NCBI RefSeq assembly: GCF_004363955.1
Contig: NZ_SNZR01000013.1
Location: forward strand, 62,001 to 126,000
Direction: 5' to 3'
Source: Enterovirga rhinocerotis
Lineage (GTDB): Bacteria > Pseudomonadota > Alphaproteobacteria > Rhizobiales > Beijerinckiaceae
DNA: 64,000 bases
The notes beneath the pieces are model-generated. The model had not been told where the DNA came from and ran no database searches. It was given only the letters and a program-made list of their open reading frames with translations. Made by a program: the position numbers and the translations under genes. Below, piece by piece: positions 36,523 through 43,946 of the stretch (positions are counted from its first letter, which is position 1; each line of letters starts with the position of its first letter).

Positions 36523-37860
36523 TTGCCCACCATTCCCGGCACCGAGAACCTCTCCCCGGCCGTCAAGTACGTGATCGCTTTCGCGATCATCTTCCTTCTG
36601 CTGGCGCTCTTCGCTCTGATCCTGCGGCGCCTCACCGGCGGGCGGAACTCCCTGTCGAGCGAGCGCGGTCGGGCCCGCCAGCCGCGGCTCGGCATCGTCG
36701 ACGTCTACGATCTCGACCGCCAGCGCCAGCTCATTCTGCTGAGGCGGGACAATGTCGAGCACCTCCTGCTCGTCGGCGGACCGAACGACGTCGTCGTCGA
36801 GACGAATATCGTGCGCGTGCCCGGCGCGCGCCTGCCCGCGGCGCAGACCGCCGAATTCGCGGAGAACGGCGAGAAGCCGGGCCGCAACGGCGACGGCGCT
36901 CAGTCCCGACCCGTCATCGGGGGCATCCTCGGCCCCGCCGACATCCTGTCCTCCCCGGTCGCCGAGGCCGCGACGCCCGAGCCGGTTTTGAAGCCGACAC
37001 GCGTTCAGCCATCGGCTCCCGTCCCGCCCCCGGTGCGGCCGTCCCCGGCCCGTCCGGCCGTCCGGCCGTCCGGCGCCGATGAACGGGACGTCGCGATCCC
37101 GGACATGACCCGTGAACTCGAGGCGACGCTGCGGCAGGCCCATCAGGCGCCGCCGGTGCCGCCGCCCGTTCAGCAGGCTGCGCCGTCCCCCGTTCAGGCT
37201 CCGGTCGTCCCGACGCCGGTGCAGCCGCCGCGCATGCCCGAGGCCCCGCGGCCTGCCCCGCCTGCGCCGCGCCCGGCCCCTCCGCTCCGCTCGGAACCCG
37301 TGCTCAGCCCGGAGCCGCCTGCCCGCCAGCAGCCTCCCCGGGAGGAGAATCCGCCGCGTCAGGACCCTCCGGTGCGCCGCGATCCGCCGATCCAGCCGGC
37401 TCCCCGCCCCGAGCCTTCGCCGCGCCAGGAGCCACCGGCTCCCCCCCCACCGGCACGCCCGGCCGTGGCGCCGAACCGACAGGAGCCGGTGATCGCGGAG
37501 CCGCCTCGTCCGGCACCTCCCCGTCAGGAGCCGCCCCGGGTGGAGGCGCCGCGTCAGGAGCCGCCCCGGGCAGAGCCGCCTCGTCCGGCAGCGCCTCGTC
37601 CGGAAGCGCCTCGTCCGGAAGCGCCTCGCCAGGAGCCGCCTCGCCAGGAGCCGCCTCGCCAGGAGCCGCCTCGCCAGGAGCCGCCTCGCCCAGAAGCGCC
37701 GCGCGCCGAGCCGCCCCGGCCGCCTGCGCCGCCCCCGGCCAAGCCCGAGAAGCAGGCGCCCGCCGCGGCTGCTCCTGCGAAGCCGGATCCGTTCTCGATC
37801 GAGGACATCGAGGCCGAGTTCGCCCGTCTGCTCGGCCGGCCGCTGGACAAGAAGGACTGA
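36523..37860 (+). CDS. fliO: FliO-like flagellar protein with proline-rich tail
   Basis: A 445-residue protein with one N-terminal helix (YVIAFAIIFLLLALFALILRRLTGG, about residues 12-36) followed by the FliO-type domain RLGIVDVYDLDRQRQLILLRRDNVEHLLLVGGPNDVVVETNI (about 50-95). The following ~300 residues are a low-complexity tail of Pro, Arg, Glu and Ala, and the last ~20 residues (FSIEDIEAEFARLLGRPL) look folded and conserved. FliO helps assemble the FliPQR export gate. Start TTG 36523 is chosen, preceded by GAGAGAG; GTG 36493 is possible. Context, divergent from flgB and upstream of fliP, supports the call. Confidence 0.75.
   Translation: MPTIPGTENLSPAVKYVIAFAIIFLLLALFALILRRLTGGRNSLSSERGRARQPRLGIVDVYDLDRQRQLILLRRDNVEHLLLVGGPNDVVVETNIVRVPGARLPAAQTAEFAENGEKPGRNGDGAQSRPVIGGILGPADILSSPVAEAATPEPVLKPTRVQPSAPVPPPVRPSPARPAVRPSGADERDVAIPDMTRELEATLRQAHQAPPVPPPVQQAAPSPVQAPVVPTPVQPPRMPEAPRPAPPAPRPAPPLRSEPVLSPEPPARQQPPREENPPRQDPPVRRDPPIQPAPRPEPSPRQEPPAPPPPARPAVAPNRQEPVIAEPPRPAPPRQEPPRVEAPRQEPPRAEPPRPAAPRPEAPRPEAPRQEPPRQEPPRQEPPRQEPPRPEAPRAEPPRPPAPPPAKPEKQAPAAAAPAKPDPFSIEDIEAEFARLLGRPLDKKD
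37624..37683 (+). repeat. 15-bp tandem repeat within fliO-like gene
   Basis: Four exact tandem copies of CCTCGCCAGGAGCCG encode (PRQEP)4. They lie inside a longer run of imperfect 15-bp units (about 37537-37725) encoding PRQEPPR/PRPEAP-type repeats. All keep the reading frame. The copy number could vary between strains by slippage. Confidence 0.85.
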
Positions 37861-38016
37861 TCCCGGCGAGCGGGCCTCCCGAACCCGGTCGGGCTTCGGG
37901 AGACGCGGCGCGAGGCTCGACGCTGCGGCGAAGGCCGTGGACAGGCGCCGCGGACGGCTTGCGATCGACATCGGGCCGAACGACGCTGCCGGCATCTTCC
38001 GAATCAGATCGTGACG

Positions 38017-38772
38017 ATGCGCCCCTCCCGGTCCACGGCACGGCGCGCGACCGTCGGGGCGCTCGCCGCCTGCGGCTTCATTCTCGTGCCGGCCTCCGCC
38101 CTCGGTCAGAGCATCACGCTCGATCTCGGTCCCGGCGGCGGCTTGACCGAGCGCGTCTTCCAGCTCGTCGCGCTGATCACGGTCCTCGCCATCGCGCCCT
38201 CGGCCGTGGTGATGACGACCTCCTTCACGCGGATCGTCGTCGTCCTGTCGCTGCTGCGCTCGGCCATCGGCACGCAGACCGCGCCGCCCAACGCCGTCAT
38301 CGTGAGCCTCGCCCTGTTCCTCACGGCCTTCGTGATGGCCCCGACCCTGCGCGAGGCCTATCAGGCCGGAATCGAGCCGCTGGTCGCGGGGCAGGTCACG
38401 CCGCAGGTCGCCTTCGAGCGCGGCACGGCGCCCCTGCGCAGCTTCATGCTCCGCCAGGTCCGCGAGAAGGACCTGCAGCTCTTCGTCGACATGTCGAAGG
38501 AGCCGCCTCCCGCGACGCCGGCGGCCGTGCCGCTCCAGGTGCTGGTGCCCGCCTTCATGATCTCGGAACTGCGCCGGGCCTTCGAGATCGGCTTCCTGCT
38601 CTTCGTGCCGTTCCTCATCATCGACCTCGTCGTCGCGTCGATCCTGATGTCGGTCGGCATGATGATGCTGCCGCCAGCAACGGTGTCGCTGCCGTTCAAG
38701 CTCATCTTCTTCGTGCTGGTGGACGGCTGGAGCCTCGTCGCCGGCTCGCTCGTCCAGAGTTTCGGCACGTGA
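38017..38772 (+). CDS. fliP: Flagellar export protein FliP
   Basis: A 251-residue export-gate subunit. A signal-like N-terminus ends ILVPASALGQS, followed by VFQLVALITVLAIAPSAVVMTTSFTRIVVVLSLLRSAIGTQTAPPNAVIVSLALFLTAFVM, the FliP family signature, and the C-terminal VLVPAFMISELRRAFEIGFLLFVPFLIIDLVVASILMSVGMMMLPP. ATG 38017 is preferred over GTG 38011. It follows the FliO-like gene by 156 bp. Confidence 0.96.
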   Translation: MRPSRSTARRATVGALAACGFILVPASALGQSITLDLGPGGGLTERVFQLVALITVLAIAPSAVVMTTSFTRIVVVLSLLRSAIGTQTAPPNAVIVSLALFLTAFVMAPTLREAYQAGIEPLVAGQVTPQVAFERGTAPLRSFMLRQVREKDLQLFVDMSKEPPPATPAAVPLQVLVPAFMISELRRAFEIGFLLFVPFLIIDLVVASILMSVGMMMLPPATVSLPFKLIFFVLVDGWSLVAGSLVQSFGT

Positions 38773-38809
38773 CGGGCCGGTGCGGCATCCGTCCGGCGGA
38801 GGACGGGCG

Positions 38810-39469
38810 ATGAACTCCGATACGAGCGACGATCGCGACCTGCCGCTCGCCGAGCAGGTCTATCGCCGCCTGCGCCGCGAGATCGGCGCGGGCGAGCTGC
38901 GCTCGGGCCAGCGCCTCAGGGAGACGGAACTCGCCGAGCGGCTGAATGTCAGCCGCACGCCGATCCGGGAGGCGATCCGGCGCCTGGCCTCCGAAGGGCT
39001 GGTCGAGATGGCGGCCTCGCGCGGCATGGCGATCACGTCGCTGGACCGGCAGCAGGTGCGCGAACTCTACGACCTTCGCGCCTCGCTCGAGGGCACGGCG
39101 GCCGGCATGGCGGCCCAGCATGCTTCGGCAGCCGACATCGCCGCGATGTGGGATTTGCTGGAGGCGGGGCGGGACCTGTCCGAGCCCGAACAGGTCGCGC
39201 TTCTGAACCGTCGTTTCCACGAGGCCGTCCGCGACGCGGCCCGCAACCGCTATCTCGACCAGGCCTTGGCTCAGCTATCGAATTCGCTCGCCCTTCTGCC
39301 GGGAACCACCTTCGAGATCGCGGGCCGGCCGCAGGCGGCCCATGCGGAGCATTCCGCCGTGCTCGCGGCGATCGAGGCGCGCGACAGCGCCGAGGCCGAG
39401 GCTTTGGCGCGCCGCCATATCGTCCAGGCCGGGCAGACGCGCCTCAGGATGATGTTCGGCGCCGGCTGA
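38810..39469 (+). CDS. GntR-family regulator with FCD domain
   Basis: A 219-residue transcription factor. Residues 15-75 form the winged helix (AEQVYRRLRREIGAGELRSGQRLRETELAERLNVSRTPIREAIRRLASEGLVEM), and the C-terminal two-thirds are an all-helical FCD ligand domain (LYDLRASLEGTAAGMAAQHA, NRRFHEAVRDAARNRYL, EHSAVLAAIEARDSAEAEALARRHI with metal-ligand-like His). Its target cannot be inferred: it follows fliP by 37 bp and is convergent with the YqeY gene. Confidence 0.9.
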   Translation: MNSDTSDDRDLPLAEQVYRRLRREIGAGELRSGQRLRETELAERLNVSRTPIREAIRRLASEGLVEMAASRGMAITSLDRQQVRELYDLRASLEGTAAGMAAQHASAADIAAMWDLLEAGRDLSEPEQVALLNRRFHEAVRDAARNRYLDQALAQLSNSLALLPGTTFEIAGRPQAAHAEHSAVLAAIEARDSAEAEALARRHIVQAGQTRLRMMFGAG

Positions 39470-39479
39470 CGGCCGCCGA

Positions 39480-39944
39480 TCAGCCGGCGAGCCGGGCCTT
39501 CACCAGCGCGCTCGCCTTGCCGAAATCCATGCGCCCGGCATATTCGCCCCGAAGGGCGGCGATCACCTTGCCCATGTCCTTCATGGAGGCGGCGCCCGTC
39601 GCGGCGACGGCCGTCTCGATCGCCGCCTTCACCTCGGCCTCGTCCATCTGCTTCGGCATGAAGCTCTCGATGATTGCGACCTCCTCCCGCTCGGAGGCCG
39701 CGAGCTCGGGCCGGTTGTTCTGATCGTAGATGGCGATCGATTCCTGGCGCTGCTTCAGCATCTTCTGGAGCAGGGACAGGATCTCGTCCTCGCCGAGCGG
39801 CTCCTTGCCCGTGCCGCGGGCCTCGATGTCGCGATCCTTCAGCGCGGCCTGGATCATGCGGATGGTCGAGAGGCGCGCCTTGTCGCCGCCCTTCATGGCG
39901 ACCTTCAGCTCCTCGGTGAAGCGTGCGCGCAAAGCGGTTGTCAT
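39480..39944 (-). CDS. GatB/YqeY domain protein
   Basis: A 154-residue protein of the YqeY family, related to the tail of GatB. Family patterns include RFTEELKVAMKGGDKARLSTIRMIQAALKDRDIEARG, EILSLLQKMLKQRQESIAIYDQNNRPELAASEREEVAIIESFMPKQM and KDMGKVIAALRGEYAGRMDFGKASALVKARL. Role is not settled; some members may act in tRNA-linked quality control. ATG 39944 has GAAGGA just upstream. It diverges from carA, sharing the ~115 bp between them. Confidence 0.93.
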   Translation of the reverse strand: MTTALRARFTEELKVAMKGGDKARLSTIRMIQAALKDRDIEARGTGKEPLGEDEILSLLQKMLKQRQESIAIYDQNNRPELAASEREEVAIIESFMPKQMDEAEVKAAIETAVAATGAASMKDMGKVIAALRGEYAGRMDFGKASALVKARLAG

Positions 39945-40061
39945 GGCCTGATCCTTCAAATGGCTTCGCCGTTCGTTGACGGGCGGCGGGCGCGCTCCTA
40001 GATAACCGGGCGCGCGGGATGCCGTCTTCGGCGGTGCGCGCGCTTAACCCGGATCATCGCG

Positions 40062-41273
40062 ATGTCGCAACACCATACCCCCGGCGCCGAGGCGGCCGGC
40101 TGGGTCGAACCGCGCCCCACGGCGCTTCTCGTCCTCCAGGATGGCACGGTCATCGAGGGTGCCGGGATCGGCGCCGTCGGCGAGGCGGCGGGCGAGGTCT
40201 GCTTCAACACCGCCATGACGGGCTATCAGGAAATCCTGACCGATCCCTCCTATGCGGGGCAGATCATCACCTTCACCTTCCCGCATATCGGCAATGTCGG
40301 GACGAACGAGGAGGATGTCGAGACGGTCGAGATCGAGCACGCGCATGGCGCGCGGGCCGTCGTGCTGGCCGCCTCGATCACCGAGCCGGCGAACTGGCGC
40401 GCGACGCGCTCGCTCGATTCCTGGCTGCGGGCGCGGGGGCTGATCGGCATCACCGGCGTCGACACGCGTGCGCTGACGGCGCTCATCCGCGACAAGGGGA
40501 TGCCGAACGCGGTCATCGCCCACGATCCGGCGGGATTGTTCGATCTCGACGCGCTCCGTGCGGAGGCCGCGGGCCTGCCCTCCATGGAGGGGCTCGATCT
40601 CGTTCCGATGGTCACGCGGGACGACCGGGGCGGCTGGACCGAGACGGTGTGGCAGCTCGGACGCGGCTATGGCCAGCAGGACGGCGCGAAGTTCCACGTC
40701 GTCGCGATCGATTTCGGCGTGAAGCGCAACATCCTCCGCCTTCTGACGGAAGCGGGCTGCCGGGTGACGGTGGTGCCCGCGACGACGAGCGCGGCGGAGA
40801 TCCTGGCTCTTCAGCCCGACGGCATCTTCCTCTCGAACGGGCCGGGCGATCCGGCCGCGACCGGCGAATACGCCGTGCCGGTGATCCGCGAATTGCTGGA
40901 GACGAAGGTTCCGACCTTCGGCATCTGCCTCGGCCACCAGCTCCTCGGCCTCGCGCTCGGCGGCAAGACCGTGAAGATGCGCCAGGGCCATCACGGCGCG
41001 AACCATCCGGTGCGGGACAACACGACCGGCAAGGTCGAGATCGTCTCCATGAACCACGGTTTCGCCGTCGACCCGGCGAGCCTGCCGGACTACGCCGAGC
41101 AGACCCATGTCTCGCTTTTCGACGGCACGAATTGCGGCATCGCGCTCAAGGACCGGCCGGCCTTCTCGGTGCAGTACCATCCGGAGGCGTCGCCGGGCCC
41201 GCGCGACAGCCACTACCTGTTCGAGCGCTTCGTGCAGATGATGGAGCGCCACAACGCCACGGCGGCAAATTAG
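40062..41273 (+). CDS. carA: Carbamoyl-phosphate synthase small chain
   Basis: A 403-residue glutaminase subunit that supplies ammonia to CarB for carbamoyl phosphate in arginine and pyrimidine synthesis. N-terminal CPSase_sm domain ([27 protein letters not shown]), then a class I amidotransferase with the nucleophile Cys289 in [18 protein letters not shown], and YHPEASPGP with catalytic His and Glu. SNGPGDP is intact. The YqeY-carA pairing is frequent in alphaproteobacteria. carB is not within the window. Confidence 0.97.
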   Translation: MSQHHTPGAEAAGWVEPRPTALLVLQDGTVIEGAGIGAVGEAAGEVCFNTAMTGYQEILTDPSYAGQIITFTFPHIGNVGTNEEDVETVEIEHAHGARAVVLAASITEPANWRATRSLDSWLRARGLIGITGVDTRALTALIRDKGMPNAVIAHDPAGLFDLDALRAEAAGLPSMEGLDLVPMVTRDDRGGWTETVWQLGRGYGQQDGAKFHVVAIDFGVKRNILRLLTEAGCRVTVVPATTSAAEILALQPDGIFLSNGPGDPAATGEYAVPVIRELLETKVPTFGICLGHQLLGLALGGKTVKMRQGHHGANHPVRDNTTGKVEIVSMNHGFAVDPASLPDYAEQTHVSLFDGTNCGIALKDRPAFSVQYHPEASPGPRDSHYLFERFVQMMERHNATAAN

Positions 41274-41385
41274 TTCCACTCGCGAACGAAAAGTCTCATT
41301 GCTGCCTCGCTCCCGCCTGCGTTAACGGATTTCTGGCGGCCACACGCGACTGTCGGATGGCAGTCGGGGCGAGCGGAGGTCCATC

Positions 41386-41769
41386 ATGATTCGCGGAGCG
41401 GTTCGGCGGGAGACGACGCCAGACCAGTTCCGGCGACTGCACGGCCTGTTCATGCGGCATTTCGGCATGGCGGTCGGCTTCGCCTGGGCGTTCTCGATCA
41501 TTGCGGCGACGCAGGCGCCCTGGACCCGCAACCTTCGGGGCCTCATCGACCCGACGGCGAGGCCGGAGAGCACGCTCGCCTTCCTCTTCGGTCTGCCTCT
41601 GCTCCTCGCCGTCGGCTGGTTCACCGCCCATATCGGCCAGGACTTGATGCGGCGCACGAGCATGCTGCGCCATCTCGTGCTCGAATTCGCAGTCGCCTTC
41701 GCGGCCGTCTTCGTCGTCTTCGCGCTGTCGATCCACCGGGCCGTCGCGGCCATCCTGGTCGGGCTGTGA
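41386..41769 (+). CDS. Three-helix membrane protein (hypothetical)
   Basis: A 127-residue protein with hydrophobic segments near residues 25-42 (FGMAVGFAWAFSIIAA), 63-82 (TLAFLFGLPLLLAVGWFTAHI) and 98-125 (LEFAVAFAAVFVVFALSIHRAVAAILVG). No family is recognised. The ATG is preceded by GAGGTCC-type sequence. A half CtrA-like TTAAC lies upstream near 41323. The methyltransferase gene begins 22 bp downstream, so the two may be co-transcribed. Confidence 0.6.
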   Translation: MIRGAVRRETTPDQFRRLHGLFMRHFGMAVGFAWAFSIIAATQAPWTRNLRGLIDPTARPESTLAFLFGLPLLLAVGWFTAHIGQDLMRRTSMLRHLVLEFAVAFAAVFVVFALSIHRAVAAILVGL

Positions 41770-41791
41770 TCTCCCGCGGAGGCGCGGCCCG

Positions 41792-42481
41792 ATGAGCTGG
41801 CGCGACTACTGGAACGCCGACACCCCGATCTACGTCAACGAGCGGCACAAGACGCTGCATTATGCCGGCGTCGCGCGGGACATCGCGGCGTACGTGACGG
41901 GGCCGGAGGCGGTCGTGCTCGATCACGGCTGCGGCGAGGCGCTCTCGGCCGACAGGGTCGCGGCGACCTGCGCGCGTCTCCTCCTCTGCGACGGCGCACC
42001 GCTCGTGCGCGACCGCCTTGCGACGCGCTTCGCCGCCGAGCCCAAGATCGAGGTGCTGGCGCCGGAGGATCTCGGCGCCCTGCCCGACCACTCGCTCGAC
42101 CTCGTCGTCGTGAACTCGCTGCTGCAATATCTCTCGCCCGAGGAGTTCGACGACCTGCTCGGCCTCTGGCACTCGAAGCTGAAGGAGGACGGCCGCCTCG
42201 TCCTCGCCGACGTCATCCCGCACGAGACGGGTGCGCTCGACGACGTCGCAGCCCTGCTCCGCTTCGCCTGGAGCGGGGGCTTCCTGCGCGCGGCCCTGCT
42301 GGGGCTCGTCCGGACCGCCCTGTCCGATTATTCGAAGCTCCGCACCGAGCTCGGCCTCACCCATTACGGCGAGGACGAGATGCTGGCGCTGCTGCGCGAC
42401 CGTGGCTTCGCGGGGCGGCGGGCGGAGCGCAACATGGGCCACAACCCGAAGCGCATGACCTTCGTCGCCGGCCCCGCCTGA
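41792..42481 (+). CDS. Class I SAM-dependent methyltransferase
   Basis: A 229-residue methyltransferase. Motif I is AVVLDHGCGEALSAD near residues 37-51, followed by the acidic LLLCDGAP loop, LDLVVVNSLLQYLSPEEFDDLLGLWHSKLKEDGRLVLADVIPHETG (motifs II-III). Several features resemble methyltransferases acting on small molecules or lipids, but the substrate is unknown. It ends 3 bp before the stop of the convergent next gene. Confidence 0.86.
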   Translation: MSWRDYWNADTPIYVNERHKTLHYAGVARDIAAYVTGPEAVVLDHGCGEALSADRVAATCARLLLCDGAPLVRDRLATRFAAEPKIEVLAPEDLGALPDHSLDLVVVNSLLQYLSPEEFDDLLGLWHSKLKEDGRLVLADVIPHETGALDDVAALLRFAWSGGFLRAALLGLVRTALSDYSKLRTELGLTHYGEDEMLALLRDRGFAGRRAERNMGHNPKRMTFVAGPA

Positions 42482-42484
42482 GGG

Positions 42485-43246
42485 TCAGGTCTTCGGCAGG
42501 GGCACGGGAGTCGAGCGGCCGGGCTCGAACGTCGCGAGATCGAACGCGCCGTAATGCAGCTCGCCGCCGCGGCGCACGAAGTAGGACAAGGTCCTGCCGG
42601 CGCCGCTGCCGGCCTCCACGGTCACGAAGTGGTCGACCCCCTCCGCCAGCACGACCTGCCCCGAGCCGTCGGGCCTGGTGACGAGGATGCGCTGCAGGTC
42701 CCGATGGTCGAGGACGCCGTCGCCCGAGCTGTCGGCCGGCACATGGACGTAGAGGCGCGCGACCGGCCGGCTGTCCTCGCCCGGCTCCCGGCGGGCGATC
42801 GTCGTCTGATCGAGGATGCGGCCGGCATCGTCCGGAAGCAGCCGCCGGAGCGCGCCGTCGCGGCTGTCGAAGAACACGATGTTGCGCGTCTGCGCGCCCT
42901 GCTTCGGCCCCGAGGCGTATTTGGCGATGTCTCCAGGACGGCCGAGATAGAGCGGAGCGTAGAGGATCGGTCCGTCCGCGCGCGCGAAGCGGCCGACGTG
43001 GAGAACCTCCGGCGGGGCTTCCGCCGCACGCCCCGCCGGAACGGTGGCGGGCGTCGCGATGCCGCGGTCGGGGCCGCGAGAGGCGGTCCAGCCTCGCGAG
43101 AGATCCCTCGCGAGCTGCGATCCGACGAGGGCGCAGACGGCGAGGGCGACACCGAGGATGAGGAGGGCGTTCACGCGCCAGACGAGACGGAAGAAGACGT
43201 TGGAATCGGTCATGCCAGGGTCCGGATCGAAGGAGTCCTGTTCCAT
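42485..43246 (-). CDS. Membrane-anchored protein with EF-hand-like loop (hypothetical)
   Basis: A 253-residue protein with an N-terminal cytoplasmic stub, one helix (NALLILGVALAVCALVGSQL, about residues 26-46) and a periplasmic part of about 200 residues. The stretch DSSGDGVLDHRD (about 172-183) fits the EF-hand/calcium loop pattern Asp-x-Ser-x-Asp-Gly-x-Leu-x3-Asp. Family is unknown. The start may be 43246 or ATG 43213 (MTDSNVFFRLVWR). A near-consensus CtrA box lies 26 bp upstream. Confidence 0.65.
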   Translation of the reverse strand: MEQDSFDPDPGMTDSNVFFRLVWRVNALLILGVALAVCALVGSQLARDLSRGWTASRGPDRGIATPATVPAGRAAEAPPEVLHVGRFARADGPILYAPLYLGRPGDIAKYASGPKQGAQTRNIVFFDSRDGALRRLLPDDAGRILDQTTIARREPGEDSRPVARLYVHVPADSSGDGVLDHRDLQRILVTRPDGSGQVVLAEGVDHFVTVEAGSGAGRTLSYFVRRGGELHYGAFDLATFEPGRSTPVPLPKT

Positions 43247-43271
43247 CCGAACTTGAAGGCCGATTTGTGTT

Positions 43272-43286
43272 TTAACGTATTGTTAC
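43272..43286. promoter_or_regulatory. Near-consensus CtrA site
   Basis: TTAA-CGTATTG-TTAC matches TTAA-N7-TTAA in seven of eight bases. It lies 26 bp upstream of the EF-hand-like gene within an AT-rich promoter region (43260-43350). The direction of control fits that gene; the role is inferred. Confidence 0.45.
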
Positions 43287-43478
43287 AGTAAACGAAATGT
43301 AAATTTCATCGAGGTCACTGAATCGACAAATTCTCTGCAATGTATTGATGGCATCAAACGTCGTCGGCGACGGTTGGCGGGTGTGCCCCGGCACCGACGC
43401 GACGCCGCCGATCAAGCCAACTGTCATCGTCGTCGTCATGGCCGCGGGGTCGGCCGGTGGGGGACACAGGAGCCGTCG

Positions 43479-43631
43479 ATGTATCTGGGACCTGTCGCGC
43501 TGGGCTCTCTCGCTATCGGCCTCTATTTGCTGGGCCGGCCCGAGGCGGCCCTGATCACGGCCGTGATGGCGAGCCTGCTCGTGGCGCCGCTGATCGATCA
43601 GTTCATTCCGTCCTCCGGCGAGGAATCGTAG
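43479..43631 (+). CDS. Small membrane protein (hypothetical, 50 aa)
   Basis: A 50-residue peptide MYLGPVALGSLAIGLYLLGRPEAALITAVMASLLVAPLID with an amphipathic-hydrophobic character consistent with two short membrane segments. AGGAG lies 7 bases upstream of the ATG. No family is recognised. It is divergent from the EF-hand-like gene. Confidence 0.45.
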   Translation: MYLGPVALGSLAIGLYLLGRPEAALITAVMASLLVAPLIDQFIPSSGEES

Positions 43632-43946
43632 CCCCGGCTGCGGGGTCGCCGATGGACGGTACTCCGCCCGAGGGGCGGTCTCGGCCCTTCGCACATCGCT
43701 CCCGCGCCGAGCCGATCGGACGACGATCGGGTTGCGCGGATCGCGGGGCGGGGTGTTCCGGCCCTGCCGGTCGGCGCTCGGGAGGGTGACGGGGAGCGGG
43801 ACCGGACGGTGCCTCGTCCTGCCGCAGATGGTCGCCGTCGAGATCCCGCCGGCCCCTCGTGAAGAACAGGCCGCGACCGGCTCAGCCTTGCGGTCCGGTC
43901 CGGGCGACGGCGATCCCGCGCGATCCGCCCGGCACCAGGAAGGCGG
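43632..43946. other. Intergenic stretch, no gene seen
   Basis: Between the small membrane gene and the RND permease stop there is GC-rich sequence without a credible gene, repeat or RNA. Short plus-strand frames have no start signal or family similarity. It probably holds only 3' untranslated sequence of the efflux operon. Confidence 0.4.

Noticed and set aside
37537-37725. Short direct repeats resembling a CRISPR array
   Set aside because: Units are 15 bp, contiguous without spacers, in frame and encode a proline-rich peptide, so they are a protein repeat.
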